Origin: Clavaria fumosa
Taxonomy: Eukaryota; Basidiomycota; Agaricomycetes; Agaricales; Clavariaceae
Length of the DNA: 64,000 bases
Reading direction: 5' to 3'
Assembly (NCBI GenBank): GCA_951802425.1
Contig: OX637801.1
Coordinates: 1,240,001-1,304,000 of the forward strand
Shown here: in pieces, positions 62,212 through 64,000 of the stretch
Numbering within the stretch: position 1 is the first letter of the stretch
Layout of the letters: each line of letters begins with the position of its first letter
Notes under the pieces: model-generated
Database searches by the model: none
What the model saw: only the letters and a program-made list of their open reading frames with translations
What the model was told of the DNA's origin: nothing
Translations under genes and position numbers: made by a program

Positions 62212-63545
62212 ATTGTCTTTTGGGGAATGATTTATTTCTCCGGTGTCATTGAAGACGGTGGTGACATATACCGTATTTATCCACGAGCTTTTTACAACAA
62301 CTGTAACATTGTCCCAGGTACGTCAGCGACGACCTCGTTACTACGCCTGCAGTTTGACAGACAATTATGCACCGCCCTTGTAGTGACTGGTGATGACCAT
62401 GAATATTGCATACGATGACTGTCGGCAGGGCCCTTTCCCACCATTTATGACGAGCCGTGAGTCTCTAATCCCCATACGTTCCGTTGTATACACCCGTCGC
62501 TCGTTTTCGCTGGTTTCTTGTCTTGTCTTGACCCTGTTGAACATTCAGAACCTCAACCACAGAACAGATTCCTTTGATTTTTTACAGAGGCATTCTCCTT
62601 TTCCAAAGGACTTGTCTTGTCTGAGCGAGACACTGACTGCAACGCACAACGCCGGCGATGAAAGGCAGCCCGCACCCATTCTTTTTCGCACGACAGGTCG
62701 TCGTACGCGATCATCTCGCGCCGTCGCAGGTGCATCGGTTGTCCACGTCGTCGCCCTCCAGGTCGCCCCTGGTGCCCGCGTCGGCAGCAGCCGCCCCGCC
62801 TGACAGCGAGCCTGCATGAACAGGTGCAAACATGAGTGGGGTGCGCGGGCGCGCGACGGGCATCCCAGAGCCTTCGAGTTGGCCGGGGACTGGCCACTCC
62901 GGCGCATTGATGCCCGGCACACCTACGCCGTCACCACCACCAGTAGCCGTCGTGGGTATGGGCGGCCGCCCCGTCATCCCGCCCCGACCGCCTCTGTTGT
63001 ACAGCAGCGACGCGTGTGCGGAGGGGGCGGGCACGGACTTGGAATGCGTCTCGCCAGCCGACCCGTTGCTACCAGCAACGCGTGTGCGGAGGGGGCGGGC
63101 ACGGACGTGTGGAACGTGGCGCGCCAGCCGACCCGTTGCTACCAGCGCCGCCGCCTGCGGCCGCGTTCGTCGATCCCGCCCGGCCCTGGCGGGATGGACA
63201 CTGACAGGTTGGATGGCCGCGCCGGGGGCACCCTTTTTCTTGGAAGGGCTGTCCACAGAACCGGTCAGCAGGCTCCCGTACTCGCCTCTCCGGCGCCACC
63301 CCGCCTGCAGGCATGTAGCTCGTCGATACTACAATTTACAGTAACGCAGATCACATGGTATAAACGACAAACCTGCACATGGTTATCCACTTTCATCACA
63401 CCTCGGCGGGCAAGCGCAGCGAGGGTGGGAGGATCCAAATAATACGCATAGCATAGCACAGGTCAACCACAACTGTAGCGTAGTACAGGTTAACTGCAAT
63501 TACAAAATAGTATTTACATCTACCGCAAATTCTACGCCTACCTTC
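62212..63545. other. Intergenic region with GC-rich, low-complexity part
   Basis: No gene could be settled. 62832-63344 on the plus strand is open with Pro/Gly/Ser-rich translation (PTPSPPPVAVVGMGG), and the minus strand is open too, so the frames reflect composition. It contains an imperfect two-copy tandem repeat (63010-63146). Confidence 0.4.
63010..63146. repeat. Two-copy tandem repeat, 68-69 bp unit
   Basis: acgcgtgtgcggagggggcg...gttgctaccagc occurs at 63010-63077 and 63078-63146 with a few substitutions and a short length difference that shifts the reading frame. Confidence 0.7.
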
Positions 63546-64000
63546 CTATTCGACATGTACGCCATTGGCCCTGTTCCGCATCATCTGTGCGAGCATTTCC
63601 ACGCTGATCATCCTCAGCCCCCATTTGTCAGCGAATGCGCGACAGTCGTCGCGTCGCGCCATTGTCCCCTCCACATCGTCGTTGACGATCTCGCATAATA
63701 GGCCCGCTAAAGGTAGGTTCGTAAGCCTGCAGAGATCGACCGCGCTCTCAGTGTGCCCTCTGCGTTTGAGCACGCCTCCGTTGCACGACCGGAGCGGGAC
63801 CATGTGGCCCGGTCTGGTGAAGTCCGATGGTGAAGAAGTGGAGGATGCGAGGGAACGTGCTGTCAGCGCCCGGTCATGGGCTGATATCCCAGTTGTTGTA
63901 CCTGTTCATAGAGCATAAATCACATGGGGATCGGTATTCACGGGGTAGATCCGTACCATGCTTGTAATCAACTGTCACCGCATAGGCCGTCCGATGGCGA
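63546..64000 (-). CDS. rib3: 3,4-dihydroxy-2-butanone 4-phosphate synthase Rib3 (partial)
   Basis: Riboflavin pathway enzyme converting ribulose 5-phosphate to the four-carbon unit of the xylene ring (family knowledge). Two exons are visible: 63901-63546 and one running off the window from 63957. They encode [11 protein letters not shown]...[64 protein letters not shown] and a C-terminus with [11 protein letters not shown]. The intron 63902-63956 splits the Gly codon of KHGT. The acidic metal- and substrate-binding N-terminal motif is outside the window. Confidence 0.93.

Noticed and set aside
61005..62252. 415-codon frame overlapping the phosphatase on the same strand
   Set aside because: Arg/Pro monotony from shifted GC-rich codons; the other frame contains all PTP motifs.
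62711..63256. 181-codon minus-strand frame near the tandem repeat
   Set aside because: Both strands are open and of low complexity, the repeat shifts frames, and no motif is seen.

Overview
The window reads as a chromosome segment of a filamentous basidiomycete, most likely an agaricomycete (inference). Genes are dense and cut by many short GT-AG introns of about 45-60 bp, the tRNA-Leu has an intron, and the conserved proteins (Kap123, Sec6, Acc1, Qns1, Coq6, Rps3, Dyn2 and others) are typical fungal single-copy genes. The transposons are LTR retrotransposons with chromodomain integrases plus small hAT-like elements.

Layout. 1-1900: 3' end of an unrecognised gene, a foldback hAT-type MITE, a low-complexity tract and a second MITE candidate. 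1913-33726: a compact block of core genes: has1 (-), pth2 (+), tRNA-Leu (-), kap123 (+), an Axl2-like membrane protein (+), dyn2 (-), rps3 (-), coq6 (-), sec6 (+), qns1 (-), acc1 (-) and DHODH (-). 33814-36152: a retroposed LINE tail, an unrecognised five-exon gene model and the remains of an old gypsy copy. 36153-60090: one 23.9-kb retrotransposon nest. 60091-64000: satellite-like flank, a small hypothetical gene, a tyrosine phosphatase and the 3' part of rib3 (cut by the window edge).

The nest resolves base by base from LTRs and target-site duplications (TSD). Element A (chromodomain gypsy, minus strand, LTR 582 bp, TSD ctttc) was split by element B (related chromodomain gypsy, minus strand, LTR 291 bp, TSD gagct), which was split by element C (a different gypsy, plus strand, two apparently identical 918-bp LTRs, TSD acgg). 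Element D (1.8 kb, TG...CA ends, TSD ggtac) sits in the 5' LTR of A. A and B are dead: seven TGA stops were placed by A/B comparison, six of which face Arg codons in the sister copy, as CpG deamination would produce. C looks intact and young.

Most interesting is element C. Besides gag-protease and pol ORFs joined by a -1 overlap, it carries on the opposite strand, between pol and the 3' LTR, a five-exon gene model for a 440-residue protein with exact Zn(II)2Cys6 spacing, a charged helical region and a Lys-rich patch. Each LTR has six CCGAYR hexamers spaced 10-11 bp, one helical turn. CGG/CCG triplets are what Zn2Cys6 proteins usually bind, so an element-encoded regulator acting on its own LTR is a testable hypothesis. 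A and B both carry primer-binding sites complementary to the probable 5' end of their own RNA, as in self-priming Tf1/sushi elements.

Exon coordinates given explicitly were checked for reading-frame closure by hand; other exon boundaries are approximate.
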